Source: Ancylobacter vacuolatus (GTDB lineage Bacteria > Pseudomonadota > Alphaproteobacteria > Rhizobiales > Xanthobacteraceae). From it: a DNA stretch of 64,000 bases. A program made the translations under genes and the position numbers. The notes under the pieces were generated by a model. That model made no database searches, was not told where the DNA came from, and saw only the letters and a list, made by a program, of their open reading frames with translations. The stretch lies in contig NZ_JAUSUH010000003.1 in assembly GCF_030813595.1 (NCBI RefSeq), forward strand, positions 186,001 through 250,000, read 5' to 3'. Below are positions 1 through 8,327 of the stretch, piece after piece. Each line of letters begins with the position of its first letter. Within the stretch, counting starts at the first letter, position 1.

Positions 1-64
1 ATCATGCTGTGCAAGCGAGCCCGCTCCGTCTCGGCACGCAACTTCCATTGCCGCGCCCGCGACG

Positions 65-814
65 TCAAGGTTCATGAGCCGACGAATCCGTTCGGACCAC
101 TGCGTGTCCATCCGTTGAGACGACACCGTCGCCGGGGCGCTGGAACGCCCCTGAATCGTCGGCCGGCAACTCGTGATGCCGTTCTGCTATGCGCCGTTTG
201 GATGCGAGGATATCGGCCTGCCGCTCAAGCTGCGGCAGGCCGATCGCGGCGGCGACTTTGGTCATGCGGTCGCTGAACACGAGCTGATCGTGCCAACAGC
301 GCTGCACGAAGCTCTGGCCCTGCCCCTTGACCTTGCGCATTCTCGTGGCCGGCGTCCGGGCGCCCGTCACCACGGCCCACCTTTCCCGGTAGTGATGGTC
401 TTGTTGCCGAAGCAGGAGACCGCGCCGACATCCCCGAAGGCGCCGGTGTGAGTGTTGGCGCGCGACGCGCTGAGGCGCTCCGCGCAATTCTCAATCGCCC
501 TCAGGCCGTGCTTCCCGGCGATCGCCATGATCGTCCATGTCGCACACGGCTCCGTAAAGAGGCACCGGCACGATCGCCTTGGTCCGGGAGGTGATCAGGG
601 GCGCCATATCCTCAGGCCCCATCTGCCAGCCATCCGCGCAGCAGTCGGCGAAGACGGGGGTGGCGACCGTCAGCGCGTTCCTTTTCACCGACGCGATGTA
701 GATGAAGGATAGGACCATTGCTTCGTCGCCGCGGCCGATGTCGAGGCAATGAAAGGCGAGATGAAGAGCGGTTGTCCCGTTGCGTATGCTGATCGCGCGG
801 TCGATGCTGGTGAA
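65..814 (-). pseudogene. DegT/DnrJ/EryC1/StrS-type sugar aminotransferase, broken remnant
   Basis: Read on the minus strand, three frames in succession give one family-like protein. The first part (about 814 to 491) contains NGTTALHLAF, ATPVFADC and PLYGAVCDMD. A second frame carries GDVGAVSCFGNKTITTGKGG, where the lysine in NKT is the expected PLP-binding residue of perosamine-synthase-like aminotransferases. A third frame (to 65) carries MRKVKGQGQSF and AAAIGLPQLERQADILA. At least two frameshifts separate these pieces. The extreme N-terminus and the C-terminal third are not recognisable, so the gene is dead. Such enzymes make amino sugars for surface polysaccharide. It lies in the decayed block next to tRNA-Gly. 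The family call is firm; the original substrate is unknown. Confidence 0.8.
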
Positions 815-841
815 GGGACTTCTCCGCGTAAATAAACACAG

Positions 842-1056
842 TCAATTTGCTGCGCTTGAGAGTGCGCGAGCTATCGCGTCGGCGATGGCATGGCCGTCAT
901 AGGGTTTTGGGAAGAACTGGCTTCCCAAGGGCAGGCTGCCCTCCTCCAGGATCGCCTTGCCGGAGGCCACGACCAGCTTCACCGCCGGCCAGCGGTCGCG
1001 GATGTAGTGGGAGAGCTTGATGCCGTCCATGGTGCCGGGCATCTGCACTCGTGCTC
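842..1056 (-). pseudogene. Truncated response-regulator receiver domain
   Basis: The minus-strand reading that ends at 842 contains VQMPGTMDGIKLSHYIRD, then KLVVASG and FFPKPYDGHAIADAI. These correspond to the second half of a CheY-like receiver: the segment just after the phospho-acceptor aspartate, the beta-4 strand, and the conserved lysine with the final helix. The first half, with the acidic pocket and the acceptor aspartate, is missing; upstream residues in the same frame are arginine-rich and do not resemble a receiver. The remnant cannot be phosphorylated. The best reading is a 5'-truncated stand-alone receiver of the kind common in rhizobia. It adds to the picture of a degraded segment left of tRNA-Gly. 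Confidence 0.65.
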
Positions 1057-1592
1057 GCCGCCTCGAAATGCGCAATCGGTTCGTTTGACACGGCATGGCC
1101 CTCATGGGCCGAAAACCCGCTGAGCGAGCCATCATTCGGCGGGAACGTCCTCGCACAACGGATCTGAGGTGGACGTTCCGCTGCATCCTACCATGCTGGT
1201 CCAACGTGCAGGCATACTAATCGGTGCAGGCCCCTGCCCCGCCTTCGCCACCGAGCCAACTCACCCGAATCGTTCTGGGTAGCGCGGACGCGCCAAACTC
1301 GGCTGCTCACGATCAGCGGCGAGACGCCAGCCGAAACCCATCTCCTCTCAACCTAACCGAGCATCCTGTGCCCCGTGACACGCGCAACGTGGGCCCGCAT
1401 CGAAGGGAGCGTGCGGTCCGCCCCTGCGCCAAGGATGCCTATTCCGGCGAGTGGCGCGTGATCGCCCGCGCGGCCGGCATCCCGGACGAGGTGTGGAACA
1501 GTTGTAGCGGGTATGGGGACCGCGATGGGGAACGTGGCGAACGTGCAGTTCAGCGGTAGGCCGACAAACCGTTGTTGCATAAAGGTTTGCGC
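1057..1592. other. Decayed non-coding stretch next to tRNA-Gly
   Basis: About 535 bases without an intact gene between the truncated receiver domain and the 3' end of tRNA-Gly. The only coding trace is a short recombinase-like reading at about 1425-1499, listed separately. A minus-strand open frame over 1353-1652 runs through the tRNA and is a typical false gene. Together with the two pseudogenes to its left, this looks like the eroded end of an inserted element. Confidence 0.5.
1425..1499 (+). pseudogene. Possible tyrosine-recombinase (integrase) scrap
   Basis: In the plus frame the reading CAKDAYSGEWRVIARAAG followed by IPDEVWN resembles a segment I associate with integrase-domain proteins of alphaproteobacterial islands (RxIARAAGIPDxVWNMDxRAG). 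The match stops after VWN, and no catalytic R-H-R-Y residues are visible, so at most a fragment of roughly 25 codons survives. Its place, beside the 3' end of a tRNA gene, is where integrases of tRNA-targeting elements sit. The match is short and made from memory, so confidence is low. Confidence 0.35.
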
Positions 1593-1666
1593 TGGAGCGG
1601 GCGAAGGGAATCGAACCCTCGTATGCAGCTTGGGAAGCTGCCGTTCTACCATTGAACTACGCCCGC
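1593..1666 (-). tRNA. tRNA-Gly (anticodon CCC)
   Basis: Read on the minus strand the gene begins GCGGGCG at 1666 and ends CGCCCGC, discriminator T, and an encoded CCA at 1593-1595. The acceptor arms pair over seven bases. The anticodon arm is GCAGC / TTCCCAA / GCTGC, so the anticodon is CCC. The T arm contains GGTTCGATTCC. All cloverleaf parts are present in 74 bases including CCA. The 3' end points left, toward the pseudogene block, which fits use of this gene as an integration target in the past. Confidence 0.97.
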
Positions 1667-1914
1667 TCAGGCAGGCGGCACCTTAATGGCGCGGCGCGGG
1701 CGCTTCAAGTCCCCCGGCGCACGCTTCACAGGAGAGAAGCCTCCCTGCCGTCCACCTTACAGGTCGGAGCCCTCGACGGAGGGCAGCTGAGGCGTCCGCG
1801 CATTTTGGACGTGAGTTGATCCCCGTCCTGCTCGTCACGCCCCCGCCTCGCGAAGCGCAACGAACAGGACAGGAAGGACCCGTCCCCCAGGGGGATGGAA
1901 AGAACACGGTAGCG

Positions 1915-3447
1915 TCAGAGTTCGGCGATAGCGCTATCCGGCACCGGCGCCTTGGCAGCATGGTGACCGTGCGTGCCCACCGCGTCGAGGCTGACACCTG
2001 TCGTCTCAATGCGGAACCACCAGGTGACGGCGGCACCGAGCAGCGACATCACCACGAGGCCATAAAGCAGCGCCTGCTGGCCGATCGACGCAAGGAGAAT
2101 GGGGAAGCCGAAGGCGGTAAGCACGGCACCCATCTTGGCGAAGGCAGCCGCAAAGCCCGCGCCCTTGCCCCGAATGGCGGTGGGAAACACTTCGCCGGCA
2201 AGCAGGTAAGTCTGCGCGTTCGGGCCGAGATTGGTCATGAAGTTGAACATCATGAAGCCGATAAAGATGAGCGCCGTCCCCATCGTACCGTCGTAATAGG
2301 CGGAGAAGGAGGCGATCAGCAGGCCAGCGGCGCAGCCGATAAAGCCGAGGATCTGCAAAGGTACGCGACCGACCCGGTCGGCGAGGGCCACCGCGAAGAT
2401 GATGCCCACGATAAGCAGTACGTCGATCATGGCCGCGCCCTCGGCAGCGCCGATGTCGTTCTGTATGATTTCGGCGATGTTGCGGGCGTTGCCACTGTCA
2501 TGACCGAGCGCCGCGGCGAGGATGGTGGGGGTGAAGATGCCGATTCCATAGGTCGACAGGTCCTGAAGGAACCATGGCACCGAGGCGAGGATGGTTGCGC
2601 GGCGGTTTCGGCGGTCGAACAGCGCCTTCCAGCCGCTGGCGCCGGCCTCCACCTGGCGGGTTGCGGAGAGCACCACCTTTTTCGGATAGGTCGGCTTGCG
2701 CTGCAGCAGGCGTGCGGTTTCGCGCTCGGCTTCGTGTTTCCGGCCCCGGGCGAACAGCCAGGGCGCGCTCTCGGTGACGAAGAAGCGACCGGCAAGGACG
2801 ATCATGGCCGGGATGATGGCTGCGGCATACATCCACCGCCACGCCGTCACATCGGGATCGAATGTGAGGACGACATAGCCGACACCCGTGCCAACCAGGG
2901 CACCAACTGCCTGGAAGGCGAACGCGCCGAGCACGAGGCGGCCACGGGCACTCGTCGGGATGCTCTCGGAAATGATGAGATGCGCCGTCGGGTAGTCGCA
3001 GCCGAGTGCCAAGCCGATGCCGAACAGGAAGATGACCAGCCAGACGTAGCTCGGCGCCACCGAGAGCAGCATCAGGAAGATGATGAACAGCACCATCTCG
3101 ACGATGAACATGAGCTTGCGCCCGAACTGATCGGCAAGGCCACCGAGCAGCAATGCACCCACCAGGATGCCGGCAAGCGAGGCGGCACCGACAACCCCGT
3201 GCTCGACCGCGCCGAGGCCGAATTCGTTGGCGATCAACGGCATCGCCACACCGGTCATGAAGACGACGAGCCCTTCGAAGAACTTGCCGGCCGCAGCGAG
3301 CCCCCAGATGCGCCACTGCATCGTCGTCATTGGTGTCACGGGCACAGGCGTGCCATCCGGCCAGCTCGGCCGCTCGTCGATGTAGGACTGAACCGTCCTG
3401 CCGAGGGCGGGCTCGTGACTCGGATGGGTAGAGTGCTGTTGCATCAT
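1915..3447 (-). CDS. MFS transporter, metabolite:H+ symporter type
   Basis: A 510-residue inner-membrane protein with about twelve hydrophobic segments. The cytoplasmic loop 2-3 motif is GGLADQFGRK near residues 102-111, and a second copy (ALADRVGRVP) starts the second half, as in the sugar-porter/metabolite:H+ symporter branch of the major facilitator superfamily. The central loop is basic. I chose the ATG at 3447 because AGGA lies just upstream; an in-frame start at 3516 would add 23 residues that do not look conserved. The gene stands alone: tRNA-Gly lies downstream and the helicase is divergent. The substrate cannot be read from the sequence; an organic acid or sugar is likely by family. 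Its C-terminal tail is histidine- and alanine-rich. Confidence 0.85.
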   Translation of the reverse strand: MMQQHSTHPSHEPALGRTVQSYIDERPSWPDGTPVPVTPMTTMQWRIWGLAAAGKFFEGLVVFMTGVAMPLIANEFGLGAVEHGVVGAASLAGILVGALLLGGLADQFGRKLMFIVEMVLFIIFLMLLSVAPSYVWLVIFLFGIGLALGCDYPTAHLIISESIPTSARGRLVLGAFAFQAVGALVGTGVGYVVLTFDPDVTAWRWMYAAAIIPAMIVLAGRFFVTESAPWLFARGRKHEAERETARLLQRKPTYPKKVVLSATRQVEAGASGWKALFDRRNRRATILASVPWFLQDLSTYGIGIFTPTILAAALGHDSGNARNIAEIIQNDIGAAEGAAMIDVLLIVGIIFAVALADRVGRVPLQILGFIGCAAGLLIASFSAYYDGTMGTALIFIGFMMFNFMTNLGPNAQTYLLAGEVFPTAIRGKGAGFAAAFAKMGAVLTAFGFPILLASIGQQALLYGLVVMSLLGAAVTWWFRIETTGVSLDAVGTHGHHAAKAPVPDSAIAEL

Positions 3448-3793
3448 GGTTCCTGCATCGTTCGGCGACGGTATGATGCAACTTGATGACTTGGGGTGAA
3501 AGGCGCGTGACGGCACTCGCCGGCGAGGCGGGCGCGATTCAAGGGAAGCCGGCCGGAAGGTGGTGTGGACACGCCTGCGTCAGGAGGGACAAGGCCGCGT
3601 CCCTGCACGGCCAGGGCTCCGTCCGGCCCCAACACAGTCAACAAAAGGCGCGCGCCCCGCGCAGGACACGGCGCGGGGATGCGCGGACGGTAGTGGCGTC
3701 GCGGCCCCGGCGCGATTAAGGAAGGGGCTTACAGACATTTTTCCGATGGCTCCCCTCGACGCCTGACGAGACTGCGACATAGGCGGACCAGCC
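3448..3793. other. Divergent intergenic region, MFS transporter and RNA helicase
   Basis: These 346 bases separate two genes that point away from each other and must hold both promoters. I could not pick a convincing -35/-10 pair or an operator by eye. The small open frames here overlap each other on both strands and show no recognisable motif, so I call no gene. Confidence 0.5.
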
Positions 3794-5920
3794 GTGACCT
3801 TCATGACGACGAACCCGGCGCTTGCCCAAGCGCTGGCCGAACGGGACTATAACAACCCGACACCGGTGCAACTGGCCGTGCTGGCACCCGAGGCGACGGG
3901 GCGCGACCTGCTGGTGTCGGCGCAAACAGGTTCCGGCAAGACCGTGGCCTATGGCCTTGCCATGGCCGAGACGCTGCTGGGCAGCGAGGAGCGCCTGCCG
4001 CACGCAACGGCTCCCCTGGCGCTGGTTGTGGCGCCCACCCGCGAGCTAGCGCTGCAGGTCCAGCGCGAATTCGCCTGGCTCTATGCGGCGACGGGCGCGC
4101 GCATCGTTTCCTGTGTCGGCGGCATGGATCCGCGCCAGGAACAGCGACTGCTGAACCAGGGCGCCCATATCGTCGTCGGCACGCCGGGGCGGCTGCGCGA
4201 CCATCTGGAGCGCGGCCGGCTCGATCTCTCCGCGCTGAAGGTCGTCGTACTCGACGAGGCCGACGAGATGCTCGACCTCGGCTTCCGCGAGGATCTCGAG
4301 TTCATTCTCGATGCCACCCCGCCGGAGCGGCGCAGCCTGCTGTTCTCTGCCACCATGCCCCGCGGGATCACCGCGCTGGCCAAGCGCTATCAGCGGGACG
4401 CCCTGCGCATCGAGGTGGCGAGCGCCGAGGGCGGGCACGCCGATATCGAATACCGCACCATCCGCATCGCCCCGACCGAGATCGACCATGCGGTGGTCAA
4501 CGTGCTGCGCTTCTATGACACGCCGAGCGCCATCGTGTTCTGCAACACGCGCGAGGCGGTCCGCCGGCTGCACGCCATGCTGCAGGAACGGCAGTTCTCG
4601 GCCGTGGCATTGTCCGGCGAACTCAGCCAGAACGACCGAAACCACGCTCTGCAAGCCCTCCGGGACGGGCGCGCGCGGGTGTGCGTTGCCACCGACGTCG
4701 CCGCACGTGGCATCGACCTGCCTAATCTCGGCCTCGTCATCCATGCCGACCTGCCGAACGATGCCGAGAGCCTGCAGCACCGCAGCGGCCGCACAGGGCG
4801 GGCCGGGCGCAAGGGTGTGAGCGTGCTTCTGGTGCCGCCCTTCCGGCGCCGGCGGACCGAGGACCTTATGCGCGGGCTCGGCATCGCGCCGGCCTGGTCC
4901 GGCCCGCCGACCTCGGAAGAAATCCGCAAGCTCGATCATGAGCGCATGTTGCGCGACGCCCTGCTCACCGATGAAGCGAATGAGGAAGACCTCGCCGCCG
5001 GTCGCACCTTGCTCGCCGCCCATGCGCCCGAGCATCTGGCCGCCGCGCTGGTGCGGCTCTATCGCGCCGGCCTGCCGGCGCCGGAGGAGGTCGCCGACCC
5101 TGGCGAGCCGCGCGGGGGCGCGGTGCGCGATCGCGCCGCCGACCGGGAGTTTGGCGGACCGTCGGGCGGCGGAAGCGTGTGGTTCCGCCTCAATGTCGGG
5201 CGCCGCAGCAATGCCGACCCCAAATGGCTGCTGCCGCTGATCTGCCGTCGTGGCAACGTGACCCGCAAGGAAATCGGCATCATCCGCATCCTCGACGAGG
5301 AGACCGCCTTCGAGGTGAGCCGCGCGGCCGCTGATCGCTTCGGCAAATCGGTGCGCAAGATCGAGGGCGGCGACGTCGTCATCGAGCCGCTGCCCGGCGG
5401 GCCGTCGGAGGAACGTTCGTCGCGCCCACCGCGCAGCAGGCCTTCGCCGGAGCGGCCGCAACGCCAGCGCCCGGAGCGCGACAAGCCCGCTTACGACAAG
5501 CCCGCTTACGAGACACCCCCGCACCAGAAGCCGGTTTACGAGAAGCCTTTCCGCGAGCCCGCTATTCGCCGCGAGCCGGCAGAGGGCACGCCGGCAGATA
5601 GCCGCCCGAAGCGCGATGCGCCGGAAGGCGGAACCTATGAGCGCAGCAAGCCGGCGCACCGCAAGGGCGGGTTCGAGAAGCCGCGCGAATGGAACCCGCT
5701 GGCCAATAGCGACGGCGAGCGGCCGACCAAGCCCGCGCGTCCCACTGCGTTCGAGGGGAAACCGCCGGGCAGGTTCGAAGGCAAGAAGCCGGAGGGCAAG
5801 GGAGCTCCGGGCAGGAAGCCCGCGGGAAAACCGTTCGAGGGCAAACCTTTCGAGGGCAAGAAGGCAGGCGGCAAGCCCTACGCCAAGCCCGCAAAGAACA
5901 AGCCGCCACGGCGCCCCTGA
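3794..5920 (+). CDS. DEAD-box ATP-dependent RNA helicase with long basic tail
   Basis: A 708-residue ATP-dependent RNA helicase for unwinding RNA in ribosome assembly or cold adaptation. The Q motif (PTPVQ) ends at residue 26 and the Walker A AQTGSGKT is at 43-50. PTRELALQ, DEAD (VLDEADEM) and SAT (LLFSATM) follow, then ARGIDLP and HRSGRTGRAGRKG. After the helicase core comes a DbpA/CsdA-type RNA-binding domain (FRLNVGRRSNADPKWLLPLI). The last 170 or so residues are low complexity, rich in Lys, Pro, Glu and Gly, with repeats such as KPAYDKPAYE and EGKPFEGKK. The start is GTG at 3794 after AGGCGGA; an ATG three codons later is the alternative. It resembles DeaD/CsdA by architecture, but the paralogue is not certain. 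Confidence 0.93.
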   Translation: MTFMTTNPALAQALAERDYNNPTPVQLAVLAPEATGRDLLVSAQTGSGKTVAYGLAMAETLLGSEERLPHATAPLALVVAPTRELALQVQREFAWLYAATGARIVSCVGGMDPRQEQRLLNQGAHIVVGTPGRLRDHLERGRLDLSALKVVVLDEADEMLDLGFREDLEFILDATPPERRSLLFSATMPRGITALAKRYQRDALRIEVASAEGGHADIEYRTIRIAPTEIDHAVVNVLRFYDTPSAIVFCNTREAVRRLHAMLQERQFSAVALSGELSQNDRNHALQALRDGRARVCVATDVAARGIDLPNLGLVIHADLPNDAESLQHRSGRTGRAGRKGVSVLLVPPFRRRRTEDLMRGLGIAPAWSGPPTSEEIRKLDHERMLRDALLTDEANEEDLAAGRTLLAAHAPEHLAAALVRLYRAGLPAPEEVADPGEPRGGAVRDRAADREFGGPSGGGSVWFRLNVGRRSNADPKWLLPLICRRGNVTRKEIGIIRILDEETAFEVSRAAADRFGKSVRKIEGGDVVIEPLPGGPSEERSSRPPRSRPSPERPQRQRPERDKPAYDKPAYETPPHQKPVYEKPFREPAIRREPAEGTPADSRPKRDAPEGGTYERSKPAHRKGGFEKPREWNPLANSDGERPTKPARPTAFEGKPPGRFEGKKPEGKGAPGRKPAGKPFEGKPFEGKKAGGKPYAKPAKNKPPRRP

Positions 5921-5960
5921 CGCTGCACTTGGCGGGGCGGCTCTTTTGGCCCCGGACGCG

Positions 5961-5995
5961 AAACGGGACGCAGGCGATGCCGCCGCGTCCCGTTT
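5961..5995. terminator. Hairpin between convergent genes (bidirectional terminator)
   Basis: Perfect 11-base arms AAACGGGACGC (5961-5971) and GCGTCCCGTTT (5985-5995) with a 13-base loop. A-rich and T-rich ends on the two sides suit termination from both directions. It sits just after the helicase stop and before the end of the convergent hydrolase gene. Confidence 0.6.
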
Positions 5996-6007
5996 GGTAG
6001 AGGCAGT

Positions 6008-6040
6008 GCCGGCACCCGATGAGAGCCACCCGGTGCCGGC
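6008..6040. terminator. Second hairpin between convergent genes
   Basis: Arms GCCGGCACC (6008-6016) and GGTGCCGGC (6032-6040) pair over nine bases. It lacks a clear T tract, so it may act only as a stem that stabilises the 3' end or as part of a tandem terminator with the hairpin at 5961-5995. Confidence 0.4.
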
Positions 6041-6050
6041 GAAATGCCGT

Positions 6051-6755
6051 TCAGACGACCTTGACCGTGAGCGTGCCGACGCCGTCGACGCCGCCCTCCA
6101 TGACATCGCCGCGGACAATGGCGCCGACACCGGCCGGGGTGCCGGACATGATCACGTCGCCCGGCTCGAGCTCGAACAGGCCGGAGAGGTAGGAGATCAT
6201 TTCCGGCACCTTCCAGATCATCTGGTTGAGGTCGCCGACCTGGCGCTGCGTGCCGTTGACGTTCAGCCACACCTTGCCAGCGGCGGGATGGCCGATGACC
6301 GAGGCGGGCACCAGCGCCGAGCAGGGGGCAGAGTCCTCGAAGGCCTTGCCAATTTCCCACGGACGGCCAAGCTTCTTGGCCTCGCCCTGCAGGTCGCGGC
6401 GGGTCATGTCGAGACCCACGCCATAGCCCCACACGTGATCGAGCGCGGATTCGACCGGGATGTTCACACCGCCCTTGCCGATCGCGACCAGCATTTCCAG
6501 CTCGTAATGCACGTCGCTGGACTTGTCTGGATAGGGGAAGGTGCCGTCAGTGATGACGTTGTCGGGATTCTTCTGAAAGAAGAAGGGCGGTTCCTTGTCG
6601 GGATCATGCCCCATCTCGATGGCGTGCTCGGCGTAGTTGCGCCCGACGCAGTAGATGCGGTGGATCGGGAACAGCTGGTCCGAGCCTTCGACGGGCAGCG
6701 TCGGAATGCCAGGAGGCGTGATCACATAGACGGAAGTGTCGATAGGCGCGTTCAT
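6051..6755 (-). CDS. Fumarylacetoacetate hydrolase family protein, fumarylpyruvate-hydrolase-like
   Basis: A 234-residue cytosolic enzyme of the FAH fold. IYCVGRNYAEHA near residue 35, PFFFQKNPDN, the metal-binding YELEMLVAIG (ExE) and GYGVGLDMTRRDLQ (Asp) are present, followed by GDVIMSGTPAGVG near the C-terminus. Length and motifs fit the short fumarylpyruvate hydrolase branch, which splits fumarylpyruvate to fumarate and pyruvate at the end of the gentisate pathway; related acylpyruvases look the same. Its ATG shares one base with the stop of the upstream permease, so it is the last gene of the ABC operon. This suggests that the importer brings in an aromatic acid or other compound degraded to an acylpyruvate. 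No ring-cleavage gene is in the window. Confidence 0.85.
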   Translation of the reverse strand: MNAPIDTSVYVITPPGIPTLPVEGSDQLFPIHRIYCVGRNYAEHAIEMGHDPDKEPPFFFQKNPDNVITDGTFPYPDKSSDVHYELEMLVAIGKGGVNIPVESALDHVWGYGVGLDMTRRDLQGEAKKLGRPWEIGKAFEDSAPCSALVPASVIGHPAAGKVWLNVNGTQRQVGDLNQMIWKVPEMISYLSGLFELEPGDVIMSGTPAGVGAIVRGDVMEGGVDGVGTLTVKVV

Positions 6756-7507
6756 CAGCGTACTCCTGCGTAATAGTCGACGCGTTTCTCAATGCTCTCG
6801 ATCAGGGCCGAAAGCCCCATCGCGGCGGCGAAAAGGATGATGGTCAGGGCCCAGAAGTTCTCCATGTCGAAATTGCGCGAATAGAGCTCGAACAATTCGC
6901 CATAGCCGATGATCGCCACCAGAAGTTGGCCGATCACCACGCCCTTGACGCCGCGCACCACGCCCAGCCGGATGCCGGCAAGTATTTCGGGCAGCGCAGC
7001 GAAGAATATGATCTTGCCGTAGAGCGTCCAGGGCGACGCACCATAGCTGCGCCCCATCTCGACGAGCGAGGGCGGCACGCCCTGAATGCCTGCCCGCGTG
7101 TCGAGCACGATGATCCAGACGGCGAACAGGAAAACCGTGACCACCACGGTGGTCTCGCCCATGCCAAACAGGATCATCAGCACCGGCACCAGCGCCGAGA
7201 GCGGCGCCGAGACGAAGATGTTCACCCAGATGCCGAGCAGGCTGTCCGCGGTGGTCGAGCGCCCCATCAGCACGCCAATGGCGATGCCGACGACGATGGC
7301 GAAGAACATGCCGAGCAGGAAGCTGTTCAGCGTGGTGATCGCCGCCGACTGCCAGGTAGCGGTTTGTACCAGCGCCACGGCCGCGACAATCACGTCGGAG
7401 AGCGGCGGGATGAGGAACATGGCGCCGGAGCGCCCGACGATTTCCCAGATGACGCACCACACGAGCAGCGACGCCATCATGGGCACGCGAAAACCAAACA
7501 AAGTCAT
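6755..7507 (-). CDS. ABC transporter permease, NitT/TauT family (second permease)
   Basis: A 250-residue inner-membrane permease with about six hydrophobic segments. The cytoplasmic coupling loop around EMGRSYGASPWTLYGKIIFFAALPEILAGIRLG is the EAA-type motif that docks on the ATPase; this form is typical of SsuC/TauC-like proteins. The start at 7507 is preceded by GGGGAGG at good spacing. It is separated from the ATPase gene by eleven bases and overlaps the hydrolase gene by one. The operon encodes two different permeases, so the transporter is probably a heterodimer in the membrane. The substrate class (sulfonates, nitrate, aromatics, pyrimidine precursors) is not resolved by sequence. Confidence 0.88.
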   Translation of the reverse strand: MTLFGFRVPMMASLLVWCVIWEIVGRSGAMFLIPPLSDVIVAAVALVQTATWQSAAITTLNSFLLGMFFAIVVGIAIGVLMGRSTTADSLLGIWVNIFVSAPLSALVPVLMILFGMGETTVVVTVFLFAVWIIVLDTRAGIQGVPPSLVEMGRSYGASPWTLYGKIIFFAALPEILAGIRLGVVRGVKGVVIGQLLVAIIGYGELFELYSRNFDMENFWALTIILFAAAMGLSALIESIEKRVDYYAGVR

Positions 7508-7518
7508 CGCAGCCTCCC

Positions 7519-8325
7519 CTAATCGACGTAGCGCTTGAGGCCCTGCCAGATTTCCTCGACCGTATCGAGGTAGCCCTGGTCACGGCGAATGGCGTCCGGC
7601 GAGGCCGTACGGTCGATTTCCGGCTCAATGATCTGGGCGATCCGGCCGGGCCGGCGCGAGAGGATCACGATGCGGTCGGAGCAGTAGACCGCTTCCTCGA
7701 TCGAATGGGTGACGAAGATGAAGGTCTTCTTCTCCTTCTCGACCAGTTCGAGCAGGTCCTCCTGGAACTTGCGCCGGTTCTGCTCGTCCACCGCCGAGAA
7801 CGGCTCGTCGAGCAGGAGCACATCGGCATTCACCGCGAAAGCGCGGGCGAGGCCGACGCGCTGGCGCATGCCGCCGGAAAGCTCGTGCGGGTACTTGCTC
7901 TCAAAGCCAGACAGGCCGACCTCGGCGATGTACTTCCGGGCGATCGACTGGCGCTCGTCCTTGCCCATGCCCTTGAGCTCCAGGCCGAAGGCGACATTGC
8001 GCATGACCGTTGCCCACGGCATCAGCGCGAAATCCTGGAACACGAAGGCGCGCTCGGGACCGGGGCCGGTGACGGTCTGGCCATTAACCCGGATCTCGCC
8101 CGAGGTGGCGGGGATCAGACCGGCTATGATCTTGAGAAGCGTGGTCTTGCCGCAGCCGGACGGGCCGAGCAACGTGGTCAGCTTGCCGGCGGGGAAGTCG
8201 AGATCGATGCCGCGCAGGGCTTCGACCTCATTATACATCTTGCATACGCCGCGCACTTCGACCGCGACGTCCGAGCCGGCGGCGACGGCGGCGGCACTGG
8301 CCGCCTGAGCGGTAATGTTCCGCAT
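7519..8325 (-). CDS. ABC transporter ATP-binding protein, NitT/TauT family
   Basis: A 268-residue cytoplasmic ATPase. Walker A is LLGPSGCGKTTLLK near residue 54, the Q loop follows, the signature is ELSGGMRQRVGLARAF, Walker B is VLLLDEPFSAVDEQ and the switch histidine is in FVTHSIEEAVYCSDRI. These match the SsuB/TauB/NrtD-like group. The gene lies two bases after the upstream permease stop and eleven before the next permease, so it is co-translated with them. The first 18 or so residues are alanine-rich and vary in the family. It powers import by the two neighbouring permeases. Confidence 0.93.
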   Translation of the reverse strand: MRNITAQAASAAAVAAGSDVAVEVRGVCKMYNEVEALRGIDLDFPAGKLTTLLGPSGCGKTTLLKIIAGLIPATSGEIRVNGQTVTGPGPERAFVFQDFALMPWATVMRNVAFGLELKGMGKDERQSIARKYIAEVGLSGFESKYPHELSGGMRQRVGLARAFAVNADVLLLDEPFSAVDEQNRRKFQEDLLELVEKEKKTFIFVTHSIEEAVYCSDRIVILSRRPGRIAQIIEPEIDRTASPDAIRRDQGYLDTVEEIWQGLKRYVD

Positions 8326-8327
8326 GA

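Noticed and set aside
1353-1652. Minus-strand frame through tRNA-Gly
   Set aside because: Contains the classic false peptide produced by translating a tRNA-Gly gene.
1816-3486. 556-residue plus-strand open frame opposite the MFS transporter
   Set aside because: Charged, His/Glu/Arg-rich shadow of a membrane protein; no family pattern.
4046-6130. 694-residue minus-strand open frame opposite the RNA helicase
   Set aside because: It mirrors the GC-rich codons of the helicase, has no recognisable motif and runs into the convergent hydrolase gene.
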